The position numbers and the translations under genes are program-made. Below the pieces are notes generated by a model. The model was not told where the DNA came from, did not search any database, and worked only from the letters and a program-made list of their open reading frames with translations. 64,000 bases of DNA from Azolla caroliniana. Its lineage: Eukaryota; Polypodiophyta. Positions 9,850 to 19,905 of this stretch are shown in pieces. Each line of letters starts with the position of its first letter. The stretch's first letter is position 1. The stretch lies in the NCBI GenBank assembly GCA_043228905.1, contig JBHGNT010000013.1:20150001-20214000 (forward strand). The letters run 5' to 3'.

Positions 9850-10381
9850 TTGCGAGAAGAAGGACGCAAGGAAGAAATGTTTCTCTTCACAATATCCGTA
9901 AAACCCTCCGACACCACTAAAGAGGAGTCCATCGTTCAACTTCCAAAGAAGTATCATCATTATGCTGATGTGTTTTATAAAGTACAAGCCAATACGCTTC
10001 CTCACCATCAACCGTATGATTGCCCCATCGATTTACAACCGGGAAAAGAGCCACCATGGGGACCAATCTACAATTTGTCACCAACCGAGCTAGAAGTCCT
10101 TTGAGCCTATATAGAGGAGAATTTGGAAAATGGTTTCATTCGGCATTCAAAATCTCCAGCCGGTGCACCCATTTTCTTTGTCAAGAAAAAGGATGGATCA
10201 CTTCGTCTCGTTGTAGATTACCATGACTTGAATAAGGTCACCATCAGAAATAGGTATGCACTTCCCCTTATCTCAAGTCTTTTAGAACGGATCAATGGTG
10301 CAAGGTTCTTCACGAAGATCGACTTACAGGGAGCATATAACCTCGTACAGATCCGACCAGGAGATGAATGGAAGACCGCAT
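9850..10381 (+). pseudogene. chromovirus reverse transcriptase, N-terminal part
   Basis: Residues include 'YHHYADVFYKVQANTLPHHQ' (linker to RT), 'PGKEPPWGPIYNLSPTELEV', a TGA at 10102-10104, then '[20 protein letters not shown]', '[20 protein letters not shown]' and '[16 protein letters not shown]', which are RT domains 1-3 with the first catalytic Asp in 'KIDL'. The reading stops at GDEWKTA, where a solo LTR has landed; it resumes at 11171 with FRTRYEHFEY, the expected continuation. Confidence 0.85.
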
Positions 10382-11170
10382 TGTCGTGCCTTTCGGCGCC
10401 AGATCGTTTGCGTGAGTTGGGTGGGAACCGTTGGGGTTTTTTTACTAGGAGAAAGAAGAATATGAGATAATGTTTGATAGGAAGAGATTGCAAGAAGAAG
10501 ATATGAAACTCGTGAATCCCATGAGTATAGTGTATTAATTGATACTTAGATTGTAAGAGAGAAATAGATGGCAAAATCGTGAATCCCCACGATTATTTTA
10601 TATTATTCAAACCTTATGAAAATCGACAACCCCTATACATCTTTCTCTCTTCCTTATATAGTGTTGGAAGAGTCTAAGTTTATCACATGCAAGCATCATG
10701 CTTTCCCTAACTTTAGTTTTCATGCACACTACATGTGCATGATTAGCTTTCTATCCCATCTTTTCTTTTAACTCGAGTGTGTATGCATGAATAACTTTTT
10801 GTACCATTCATATCTAGAATATTTACATGGGATAAAGTTTAGTATAACTTTACATTTCATAATATGCTAGTATAGTGGTAAGGCTTAAAAATCGTTAACA
10901 TGGAGGTACAGGGTTCGAATCCTGCCCTATGCATGGAACAATCTTTTCTTCTATTTACAAATTTGTGTCTTCATCCGGTGAGAGACTCTCACCGGCCTTC
11001 TTTATCCGGCTCTTGCCGGTTCTGCTTGATCCGGTTCTTACCGGGTCTCCTTACCGATTCCTCCTTGCCGATTCTATCCTTCATCCGGTTCTCACCGGTT
11101 CCTCCTTGCCAGTTTCATCCGGTGGAAAAAAAAAGCAATTTTCACATAGTGTGTGAATTACACTACAACA
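10382..11170 (-). mobile_element. solo LTR inserted in the chromovirus RT codons
   Basis: The block starts TGTCGTGCC and ends CACTACAACA. It exactly separates the codons for ...DEWKTA from FRTRYEHF. Flanks GCAT (10378-10381) and GCGT (11171-11174) are an imperfect target duplication. Its last third (about 10975-11135) carries repeated 'CATCCGGTTCTCACCGG'-like units that resemble the copia A LTR at 13780-13950, so it is probably a relative of that family. A TATATA-containing segment lies near 10652-10661. It has no internal coding region. Confidence 0.65.
10866..10936 (+). other. tRNA-like/SINE-like sequence within the solo LTR
   Basis: An A-box match (TAGTATAGTGG, 10868-10878) and a perfect B-box (GGTTCGAATCC, 10912-10922) have tRNA-like spacing of about 34 bp. 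The rest does not form a convincing cloverleaf by eye, so a tRNA-derived SINE head or tRNA relic is more likely than a working gene. Confidence 0.5.
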
Positions 11171-12493
11171 GCGTTTCGCACCAGATATGAGCACTTCGAG
11201 TATACGGTCATGCCATTCGGCCGCACTAATGCGCCAGCAATCTTCCAGCACATGGCAAATGATATATTCCGAGATCTCTTGGATGTTTGTTTGATCATCT
11301 ATTTGGATGATCTACTGGTTTATTCAAAGACCCAAGAAGAGCATGATTCTCATGTACTCTTAGTACTAAAACGACTTCAAGAACATGGTCTTTATGCAAA
11401 GCTGGAAAATTGTAGTTTTGGGTGCAACCAGGTGGAATTTCTGAGCTATGTCATCTCCTCGGAAGGCATCTCCATGGATCTAGCTAAGGTCAAAACGGTG
11501 GTAGAGTGGCAAACTCCGCGTTCATTGCGAGATGTGCAATGTTTTTTAGGCTTTGCCAATTTCCACCGCAAGTTTATACATGATTACTCAAAGCTTGTTC
11601 TACCTCTCACACAACTTACTAAGAAGGGACAATCGTTCGTTTGGTCTAAAGAAGCGGACATGGCTTTAGAGAATCTTGAGAAAGCATTTACATCGGCTCC
11701 TATTCTAGCTCACGTTGATCCGGAAAAACCATTCATCATGGAAGCAGACACGTCAGATTTTGCATTGGGTAGCATTCTGTCACAACAAGGTAATGATGAA
11801 AAGCTACAGCCTGTGGCATTCCACTCACGCAAGTTTGACGCCGCTGAAATCAACTATGAAATTCATGATAAGGAGTTATTAGCAATAGTGGACTCTTTTA
11901 CACAATGGAGGCCTTTTCTAGAGGGATGCTCTCATCAAGTCATTGTATTCAGTGATCACAAAAACCTTGCCTACTTTCAGAGTGCTCGTGTGTTAAATCA
12001 ACATCAAGCTCGGTGGGCTCAATTCCTCACGTGTTTCGACCTCAAAATTACATATTTTCCGGGGAAGCACCAAGGGAAGGCAGATGCATTATCACTACGT
12101 TCATATCTAGCATCGCGTCCTAGCGAGCCAGCTTTCGATAACCAAAAGCAAGTAATCTTGGGACCGGCACGACTGCAAGCAACACAAGTCTTCAGCATGC
12201 CCTTGGATTCCCACGTTATCAATACCATACGTGAGGACTTGAAGACAGATGCTTTCGCCCAAGCCATTCTAGCACAAATTGATCCCTCTCTAACATCTTG
12301 TTCACTGTCGCAACAACCAGGTACGGACTATCAACAATTCGAATGTCATGATGGATTACTATTCTTTAAGAAACTCTTGTATGTTCCTAATGGTTCGTGC
12401 CGCCTTCGAGTAGTTCAAAACTGTCATGGCACATATATAGTTGGGCATTTTGGTAGTACTAAGGCATTAGTTTTTGTACAACGATCATTCTAG
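11171..12493 (+). pseudogene. chromovirus RT C-terminal part, RNase H and integrase zinc finger
   Basis: This long open stretch resumes RT at 'FRTRYEHFEYTVMPFGRTNA' (usually PFGLTNA) with the catalytic 'IIYLDDLLVYS' near 11300. RNase H follows with 'FIMEADTSDFALGSILSQQG', 'YEIHDKELLAIV' and 'VFSDHKNLAYFQ', so the acidic residues are kept. The end carries the integrase HHCC start 'NCHGTYIVGHFGSTKAL'. A TAG at 12491-12493 closes the frame; the zinc-finger cysteines 'CDTCCRAK' come after it. This is the best preserved part of the element. Confidence 0.88.
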
Positions 12494-12502
12494 TGTCCCT
12501 GT

Positions 12503-13313
12503 ATGCAACAATTTGTCGAAGATTTTGTTTGGACTTGTGATACATGTTGCAGAGCAAAAATGCCAAGGCATCATCTATATGGTTTATTAGAACCATTACC
12601 AATTCCAAGCAAGCCGTGGCAATCCATTGCTCTAGATTTCATCACAGATCTTCCGGTCTCTAAGGGATTCAATGCAATTTTAACAGTAGTAGATCGATAT
12701 ACGAAGATGGCTCATTTCCTGCCATGTACTAAGGAAATCTCCAGTGAAGAAACTATTGAAATTGTCATGCATGAAGTATGTCAACATCATGGCCTTCCTG
12801 ATAATATCATCAGCGACTGTGGACCCCAGTTCGTCTCGAAATTCTGGAAGCACCTTTTTAAAATGCTCAAGGTCACTTGTAACCTCTCCTCCGACTACCA
12901 CCCACAAACTGACGGCCAAGTATAACGAACAAATCAAACGCTGGAGCAGTATCTTCGGTGCTTTCTAAGCTATCATCAAGATGACTGGGCGGATATTCTC
13001 CACTTCACCGAATTTGCCTATAATAACTCTGTCCACTCATCGACTAAAGTTACACCATTTTATGCTTATACGGGTTGTCACCCCCGGTGATGTGTATTTA
13101 AAACCCCATAGTTACCCACAAATCCTTGCGCAGAGGATCGTTTGGAGCTGTTACGCAAGATACAAGCAAATTTATCTACTCATCTACAGCAAGCTCAACA
13201 AACACACAAGGTTTACGCGGATCGTCATTGGCTTCCATCCAATTTTAACATTGGAGATCGAGTATGGCTACTACGACGACACATCAACACTACTCGCCCA
13301 TGCGAGAAGTTGG
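12503..13313 (+). pseudogene. chromovirus integrase core
   Basis: 'TCDTCCRAKMPRHHLYGLLE', then 'ALDFITDLPVSKGFNAILTV' (first catalytic Asp), then 'LPDNIISDCGPQFVSKFWK' (second Asp), then 'YHPQTDGQV'. The codon where the catalytic Glu of the DDE triad belongs is TAA (about 12923-12925), followed by in-frame RTNQTLEQY. After this 'YNNSVHSSTKVTPFYAYTG' can be read. The gene is cut at 13313 by copia A and continues at 18913 without losing frame (EKL then DYRRLGPF). Confidence 0.8.
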
Positions 13314-13579
13314 TGACGAGAGCTACACGCTCCCTATACACAACACTCGGCCAAAACCGAGCTTAGAATCATACACAGAAAACGGGAAATAAATGCATGA
13401 CACAGTGAAGAGAAGAGTACACAGGATGTTTACGTGGAAAACCCAAACTAGAGAAAAACCACGGCAGCCCACAGGCTGCAAACTATCACTATGTTAGAAT
13501 GTACAACAGTGAGTTCACAGAGGCAACAACCTCGTGCTCACGATCTTTGCCACAGGCGGCAGTTTCAACAGAGGCAACG

Positions 13580-13624
<45 letters not shown>

Positions 13625-14043
13625 CACGGTTACGCGCTATCTCTCTTCTTGCACCAACAAGAATAACAACAACTCCTAAAAGTTTGCCCTAAGTCATATT
13701 TATACTAATATGACTTTTCGGCTATTTACAAATATAGCCACGATGGACTCTCAAAAACATATTTACGAATATGTCTCTTCATCCGGTGAGCACTCCTCAC
13801 CGGGTCTACACCATCCGGCTCTCCGTAGCCGGGTACTCCTCATCCGCTCCTCACCAGGTCTGCACCATCCGGCTCTCCGTAGCCGGGTACTCCTCATCCG
13901 GTTCTCACCGGGTCTGCACCATCCGGCTCTTCGTAGCCGGGTACTCGTCATACAATTTCGGCCTCGGCCTATCGGCCTCAGCCGAGTTTGTTCATCAACA
14001 CTGTTCTTCTCCCTTCCCATCCGGAGGGACCTGTCTCCCAACA
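13314..14043 (-). mobile_element. copia A 3' LTR (730 bp)
   Basis: It matches 18131-18912 throughout. It contains a (CT)n run (about 13581-13621) and three copies of a 54-bp unit (CGGCTCTCCGTAGCCGGGTA...) between about 13805 and 13950. The other LTR has four copies, which explains most of the length difference. Confidence 0.95.
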
Positions 14044-14053
14044 AACTCCCCCT

Positions 14054-15887
14054 TCACTCCAGCATGGGGTGTCTTATTAGTCCGATCCTCTTCCGGCATG
14101 CATCCAGCTTGTCGGGTATCAGAACTTTGGTCAGCATATCTGACCCGTTCTCAGCCGTGTGGATCTTTGTCAGTGAGAACTCCTGGTCATCTACTCTTTC
14201 CCGGATCCGGTGATATCTTCGCTGGATATGCTTCGTCTGGGAATGGTAGGCCGCATTCTTAGCAAGATGGATGGCACTTTGACTGTCGCAATAGAGCCGG
14301 TATTCATCTTGCCGGATACCGAGCTCTCCAATGAAGTCCTTCATCCATAATATTTCCTTGCCGGCTTCCACAGTCGCCATGTACTCCGCCTCCGTGGTTG
14401 ACAATGCAACTGTCTTCTGTAGCCTCAACTGCCACGAGACAGCTCCCCCTGCATATGTCATTACATACCCGGATATAGACCGGCCGGTATCCACATCAGC
14501 CGACATGTCCAAATCGGTGAAACCGTCAAGTTGAGGTTTTCCGGAGCCGAATCGGAGACACATATTTGAAGTGCCCTTCAAATACCAGAGTATCCATTTG
14601 ACCGCGTTCCAGTGCTCCTTGCCTGGATTGCTCATAAACCGGCTCACCACTCCGACTGCGTATCCTATATCCGGTCGGGTACACACCATTGCGTACATCA
14701 AGCTCCCAACGGCAGAGGCATATGGAATCTTCATCATGTCCGCCTTCTCTGCTTTCGTCTTCGGGCTTTGCTTACCGGATAGCTTGCAGTTTGCCGGAAG
14801 TGTCGATCCGACCGGTTTCGCATCTGACATGTTGAACCGGTGAAGCACCTTTGTCATGTACTTCTCTTGTGACAACCATAATTGCTTCACTGACTGGTTC
14901 CGGATAATATGCATCCCCAGTATCTGTCTTGCCGGACCCAAGTCTTTCATTGAGAAGGTCCGGTTGAGGGCCTTCTTCAGCATCCGTATTTTGACTTGGT
15001 CCCGTCCGACGATCCACATGTCATCCACGTACAGAAGGAGTATCAGGAAGTCGCCTCCTTCAAACTTCTTCACAAACACGCAGTGATCAGCCTGCGTCTT
15101 GTGGTACCCTTGATCGGCCATGAAGGAGTCGAACTTCCAGTACCATTGTCGGGGAGCCTGCTTCAGTCCGTACAAGCTCTTCTTCAACCGGCATACCAGG
15201 TGCTCCTTCCCTTTCTCCACAAATCCCTCCAGTTGCTGTATGTAGATCTCCTCTTCGAGGTCGCCGTGAAGGAATGTCGTCTTCACGTCCAGTTGTTCTA
15301 CCTCGAGGTCCATGCTTGCCGCTATACTCAGCACCGTCCGAATGGAGGTCATCTTTACTACCGGGGCAAATATCTCGTCAAAGTCCACACCCTTTTTCTG
15401 CTGGAACCCCTTCACCACGATCCTGGCTTTGTATCTCGGGGGGGTTGCCGGCATCTCCCGGTTTCAACTTGTACACCCACTTGTTTCAGAGTGCCCGCTT
15501 TCCTTTCGGCAACTCCACCAATTCGTACGTATGGTTCTCATGTAGGGAATCCATCTCATCCTGCATGGCACTTAACCATTTGCGGTTGTGGGTGTCATCC
15601 TTCGCTTCTTCGAAGCATTCCGGCTCCCCCTCATCGGTCAGCAGAACATGCTCTGCATCCGGAAATCTCCGGGGCGCACTTCTCTCTCTGAGAGGATATC
15701 TCCGTCTTCGAGCTTCGGTAACCGGCTCCTCCATTTGCTCTTCATCCGAATCCGATTTGGGGTCTTGGCCGGTTCCGGTTTCAACTTCCTCTACTTCTTC
15801 TTCAGCATGTTCGGTATCCTCACTGTAACCGGTTGGTCCCTCGAGTGCTAACCGGTCTCTTGTCGGTTGGGTCTGCTCGTCGTAGAG
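14054..15887 (-). pseudogene. copia A reverse transcriptase and RNase H
   Basis: The main open part (15454-14054) reads 'RYKARIVVKGFQQKKGVDFD', 'VEQLDVKTTFLHGDLEEEIY', 'YGLKQAPRQWY', the catalytic 'LLLYVDDMWIVG', 'GSLMYAMVCTRPDIGYAVGV', and an RNase H with 'TTEAEYMATVEAGKEILWMK' and 'LYCDSQSAIHLAKN', ending in a natural stop. Upstream, 15888-15455 carries the acidic linker and 'RRRRYPLRERSAPRRF'. A TGA after KRAL (about 15484) and a one-base frameshift at the G run near 15440 separate it from the rest. All copia RT hallmarks are present. Confidence 0.9.
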
Positions 15888-17183
15888 TCAATCCTTACCA
15901 GTCGACTCGGAGTTCATTATCTTCTTCTCCGACTCCCAGTTGGCGAGCGTCTTGTCCTCCATGAAGATAATATCTCGACTCCGGAATACCTTCTTGTCGA
16001 CCAGGTCCCACACTCGGTAGCCGAACTCATCGTCGCCGTAACCGAGGAATATGCATGGCCGGGTCTTTGGATCCAACTTTCCTCTCCGGTCCTTAGCTAC
16101 ATGCACGTACGCGAGACACCCGAATACCTTCAGATGCCGGTAGGATACTTCCTTACTGGTCCAGACTCTCTGTGGCGTGTCTCTGTCCAAGGGTACTGAG
16201 GGTGATCTATTTATCACATATGTCGTCGTTGACAATGCCTCAGCCCAAAACTTCTTGGGTAGTTTTGCATGCGCTAGCATACTCCGGACCCTCTCCATTA
16301 TGGTCTGGTTCATCCTCTCAGCCAATCCGTTTAGTTCCGGCATCTTTGGCATGGTAAATTCGAGCCGGATTCCCTTCGAGCGGTAGTGCACCTCAAATTG
16401 CCCCCGGTATTCTCCTCCGTTATCTGCTCGAACCGCCTTTAGCTTCCAGCCGGTTTCTCTTTCCATTCTCGCGTGGAGCTCTTTCAAGACGGATAGCACC
16501 TGATCCTTCGTCTTCAACGGTGTGGCCCACAGCTTCCGGCTGTGGTCATCTATGAACGTCACGAAGTACTGCGCTCCGGCATGTGCCTTCGTGTCTACTT
16601 GACACACATCCGTATGCACCAACTCCAGTGGTGCATTACGTCTCATCGGTGGCCTTGGTCGGAAGGAGGTCCGGTTTTGCTTACAGGCCAGACAATTAGT
16701 GCACTTCTCCAAGTGCACGTTCTTCACTGGAATGAGGTTGTCGTCTGCAAGCCTCTTCATCCCCTTCTCGCTCATATGACACAGCCTCTTGTGCCACAGC
16801 TCACCGGCAGTGTCGGATGCCACGTTCACTTCTTCCGGACATAACCGGGCATTCATCAGGTACAGTGTGTTGACCTTCCGGGCCCGAGCCACAATCAGGC
16901 TCCCTTTGCTGAACTTCATGACACCATTCCGGATGCTACCCGTGTAACCTTCATCATCTAGCCGACCGGCAGATATCAGGTTCAGACGAACCTCCGGAAC
17001 GTGTCGGACATCCTTCAGCAGCAACTTGCATCCGGTTGGTGTTGACAGTCACACGTCTCCTATGCCGACAATTCGGCATGTACCTTCATTCCCCATCCGG
17101 ACACAGCCGTGATCACCAGTTGAGTAGGATGAGAAGCATTTCCGGTCCGGGGTAAGGTGGAACAATGCTTCGGAGTCTACCAC
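15888..17183 (-). pseudogene. copia A protease/integrase region
   Basis: After the TAG that ends gag (17184-17186, in the place of a Trp codon before VVDSEALFH) the frame gives a protease relic whose active site reads DSE where DSG is usual. A TGA near 17049 precedes the long open part 17024-15888. That part contains the GAG-pre-integrase 'LWHKRLCHMSEKGMKRLADD', CxxC 'CTNCLACKQNR', and the DDE core: 'LELVHTDVCQVDTKAHAGAQ', 'KAVRADNGGEYRGQFEVHY', 'MPELNGLAERMNQTIMERVR'. It ends at a TGA after STGKD. Confidence 0.9.
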
Positions 17184-18101
17184 CTAGGTCATCTCGTCGC
17201 CGGCAAGGTTTATCTCACTCTCCTCGGTGATGAGCATCAACTCTTCTTCACTTGCCGCGATTGCCGTCGTCCCCTTCCGGTCCGGTCCCCTCCGGTCTTT
17301 ACTGTTCCGGTCCGGTATCCGCTTCGAATCGCTACCGTCGGTTTCCTTATCCTTTCGGAAATGCCGACAGTTCTTCTGGAAGTGTCCCGGCTTACCGCAA
17401 TAGAAGCAAGTAGGTCTTCCCCTTGACTTTGACCGTGTCCCCGACTTTTCCCGGTTATGGGGACTACGGTTTCTTTGTCTTCCGCGTTCCGATTCGGTAA
17501 GGAGCGCTTTGGAGTCGGAGCTCGTATCTTTATCTTTCCGACGCACCTCCTCATCTAGCAAGCTCGACTTTACTCTTGCTAGGGATAACCGTTTCCCTTC
17601 CGGCCCAGCGTTGCCCAAAGTGACAACCAACGTCTCCCAGCTATCCGGGAGGGAACCGAGCAGGAGTAGCGCTAGTACCTCGTCGGCGAGAGGTACTTCC
17701 AATGATGTTGCCTGGTGTATCAGCCCCTGGAAGGCATTCATGTGCTCCGCCATGCTGGAGCCATCTTGGTACCGGAGTCTTACTAGCTTCCGGAATACCG
17801 AAACCTGATTAACGGCATTTTTGTTTTGAAACATTATGCCGATCTTCTCCCAGAGCTCGTGAGCCTTGCTTTCTTCATTGAAGTTGTTGTACAGGCTCAT
17901 GTCGATGAAGCACCATATGTACGTCGTTGTCTTCATGTACATCACCTCCCATATCGCGGTGTCGATTTTGTCCGGTCTCTTGTCCCCGAACTGAACCGGC
18001 AGCCAGAGGTCTTTAACCACGAGCATGTCCCTCATCTTCGACTTCCACACCGAATAGTTGGAGCCGGTGAGCTTGAACATGCCTCCCAACGAATCGTCCA
18101 T
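17184..18101 (-). pseudogene. copia A gag
   Basis: 305 residues from ATG 18101 (MDDSLGGMFKLTGSNYSVWK), the usual UBN2/copia Gag start. They include 'LWEKIGIMFQNKNAVNQVSV' and 'MNAFQGLIHQATSLEVPLAD', a basic linker, and an intact CCHC zinc knuckle 'CFYCGKPGHFQKNC' near residue 235. The frame is open over the whole gag but now stops at a TAG that has replaced the Trp before the protease, so gag and pol are no longer continuous. Confidence 0.92.
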
Positions 18102-18116
18102 TTTCTATGTCGTTTC

Positions 18117-18128
18117 GCTCTGATACCA
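18117..18128 (-). other. copia A primer binding site
   Basis: TGGTATCAGAGC on the minus strand, complementary to the 3' end of initiator-Met tRNA, two bases inside the 5' LTR and 15 bp upstream of the gag ATG. Confidence 0.95.
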
Positions 18129-18130
18129 CT

Positions 18131-18398
18131 TGACGAGAGCTGCACGCTCCCTATACGCAACGCTCGGCCACAACCGAGCTTAGAATCATACACAGAAAAC
18201 GGGAAATAAATGCACAACACAGTGAAGAGAAGAGTACACAGGATGTTTACGTGGAAAACCCAAACTAGGGAAAAACCACGGCAGCCCACAGGCTGCAAAC
18301 TATCACTATGTTAGAGTGTACAACAGTGAGTTCACGGAGGCAACAACCTCGTGCTCACGATCTTCGCCACAGGCGGCAGTTTCAACAGAGGCAACGAC

Positions 18399-18439
<41 letters not shown>

Positions 18440-18912
18440 CACGGTTACGCGCTATCTCTCTTCTTGCACCAACAAGAATAACAACAACTCCTAAAAGTTT
18501 GCCCTAAGTCATATTTATACTAATATGATTTTTCGGCTATTTACAAATATAGCCACGATGGACTCTCAAAAACATATTTACGAATATGTCTCTTCATCCG
18601 GTGAGCACTCCTCACCGGGTCTGCACCATCCGGCTCTCCATAGCCGGGTACTCCTCATCCGCTCCTCACCGGGTCTACACCATCCGGCTCTCCGTAGCCG
18701 GGTACTCCTCATCCGCTCCTCACCGGGTCTGCACCATCCGGCTCTCCGTAGCCAGGTACTCCTCATCCGCTCCTCACCAGGTTTGCACCATCTGGCTCTC
18801 CGTAGCCGAGTACTCGTCATACGGTTTCGGCCTCGGTCTATCGGCCTCAGCCGAGTTTGTTCATCAGCACTGTTCTTCTCCCTTCCCATCCGGAGGGACC
18901 TGTCTCCTAACA
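18131..18912 (-). mobile_element. copia A 5' LTR (782 bp)
   Basis: Partner of 13314-14043. It has four copies of the 54-bp unit (about 18630-18820) and a (CT)n run (about 18402-18437). Most visible differences from the 3' LTR are transitions, several at CpG. Confidence 0.95.
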
Positions 18913-19234
18913 GTTGGATTATCGGCGATTAGGTCCTTTCTATATTATCAGAAAGATTAATGATGTCTCTTTTCATCTCGATCCACCCCCGCAACTTTGC
19001 GTACATCCGGTGTTTCATAGTTCTCTCCTCGAACCCTATCAAGACAGCACCATCCCAGGACGTATTCCACAACCTCCACCCCTGATCGAACTTGAAGATG
19101 GACCTGAGTACGAGGTTGCCGCCATCCTCGATTCCAAGATTGTTCATAACAAGCTCTACTATTTAGTCGATTGGCTAGGATATAGTCCTAGCAAGCGTAC
19201 TTGGGAACCAATAGAGAATGTGACCAATGCTTGA
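18913..19234 (+). pseudogene. chromovirus integrase C-terminus with chromodomain
   Basis: This continues the integrase after copia A: 'DYRRLGPFYIIRKINDVSFH', 'LCVHPVFHSSLLEPYQ' and a chromodomain 'EYEVAAILDSKIVHNKLYYL' followed by 'VDWLGYSPSKRTWEPIENV'. Two of the usual three aromatic cage positions (Y at the start, W in VDWLGY) are present. In chromoviruses this domain guides integration, often to marked chromatin. The frame ends at TGA 19232-19234, about 80 bp before the polypurine tract. Confidence 0.92.
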
Positions 19235-19315
19235 ACTCTTCTTGAAGACTTCCATCGTCAATATCCAGATAAACCGGGTCCTCAATCCAAAACGACTCGT
19301 GACACAAATCGTTTT

Positions 19316-19328
19316 AAAGGGGGGATAG
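19316..19328 (+). other. chromovirus polypurine tract
   Basis: AAAGGGGGGATAG lies immediately before the 3' LTR start at 19329, the expected place of the plus-strand primer. Confidence 0.85.
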
Positions 19329-19412
19329 TGTCATGATATGGCAAGACTCAAACCCATGATCTTATGTTACATGGGTTGAGCTCTTGACCATTACACTATC
19401 TATTGTAATACG
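19329..19412 (+). mobile_element. chromovirus 3' LTR, first part (84 bp)
   Basis: It starts TGTCATGATATGG like the 5' LTR and ends at ...GTAATACG, where copia B entered and duplicated ATACG. It continues at 24811. Confidence 0.92.
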
Positions 19413-19712
19413 TGTTGAAGACAAGGCCGTCAATGCGGAAGATCAAGTAGCATTCGATTGGGGTTGAGTACCTGTGTATGACAGTTTCCAAGATCGTGCA
19501 CAGAGATAGAGAGAGAGAGAGAGAAGGCACAAAAGACTCTTTCTATTCAATAGAAACAATAATACAACCAACCTTACAAAAAGGTTACTAGGTCACTTTA
19601 TATAGTGACAAACTTAGGGCAACTACCATTTATGCTAATTACACAAATGACCCAAACTTGAGCTATACAAAGGGATAGTGTGAATACGTCCATTATACAC
19701 TTGTATTCGACA
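19413..19712 (-). mobile_element. copia B 3' LTR (300 bp)
   Basis: Almost identical to 24506-24805. It has a short (GA)n run and a TATATAG motif (minus CTATATAAAG) near 19596-19605 that would serve as the core promoter in the other copy. Confidence 0.97.
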
Positions 19713-19905
19713 CTCCCCCGTAATGGGCGTATACATGGGTTATCTAAGATCACAGGTATAAACCTAGGTTCTCGGACATATCAGTTTTGTTCGAGTCGGC
19801 AGGGTCCGAAGGCAGAAGACCGGACTGGTCGGGTCGGAAGAGTTGAAGCCGATCATTAGGGAACTGATGTCGGTTGTCTGAAACCATCCTGCGCTGTGTC
19901 CGGCT

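Larger units (their letters stand above)
13314..18912 (-). mobile_element. Ty1/copia element A (5.6 kb), inserted in the chromovirus integrase
   Basis: It is bounded by LTRs of 730 and 782 bp (TGACGAGAGC...TAACA/CAACA) and by a perfect 5-bp target duplication GTTGG (13309-13313 and 18913-18917). On the minus strand a tRNA-iMet-type primer site sits at 18117-18128 and a polypurine tract (GGGGGAGT) just before 14043. Coding order on the minus strand is gag, protease, integrase, RT, RNase H, which is copia order. At least four in-frame stops and one frameshift show it is dead. About 10 differences in 275 compared LTR bases make it younger than its host chromovirus but older than copia B. Confidence 0.95.

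Noticed and set aside
10866-10936. Functional tRNA gene
   Set aside because: A and B boxes are present, but I cannot pair a full acceptor and anticodon stem; treated as a SINE or tRNA relic.
13795-13950. Regular repeats with spacers, resembling a CRISPR array
   Set aside because: The 54-bp units are contiguous tandem copies inside a copia LTR of a plant genome.
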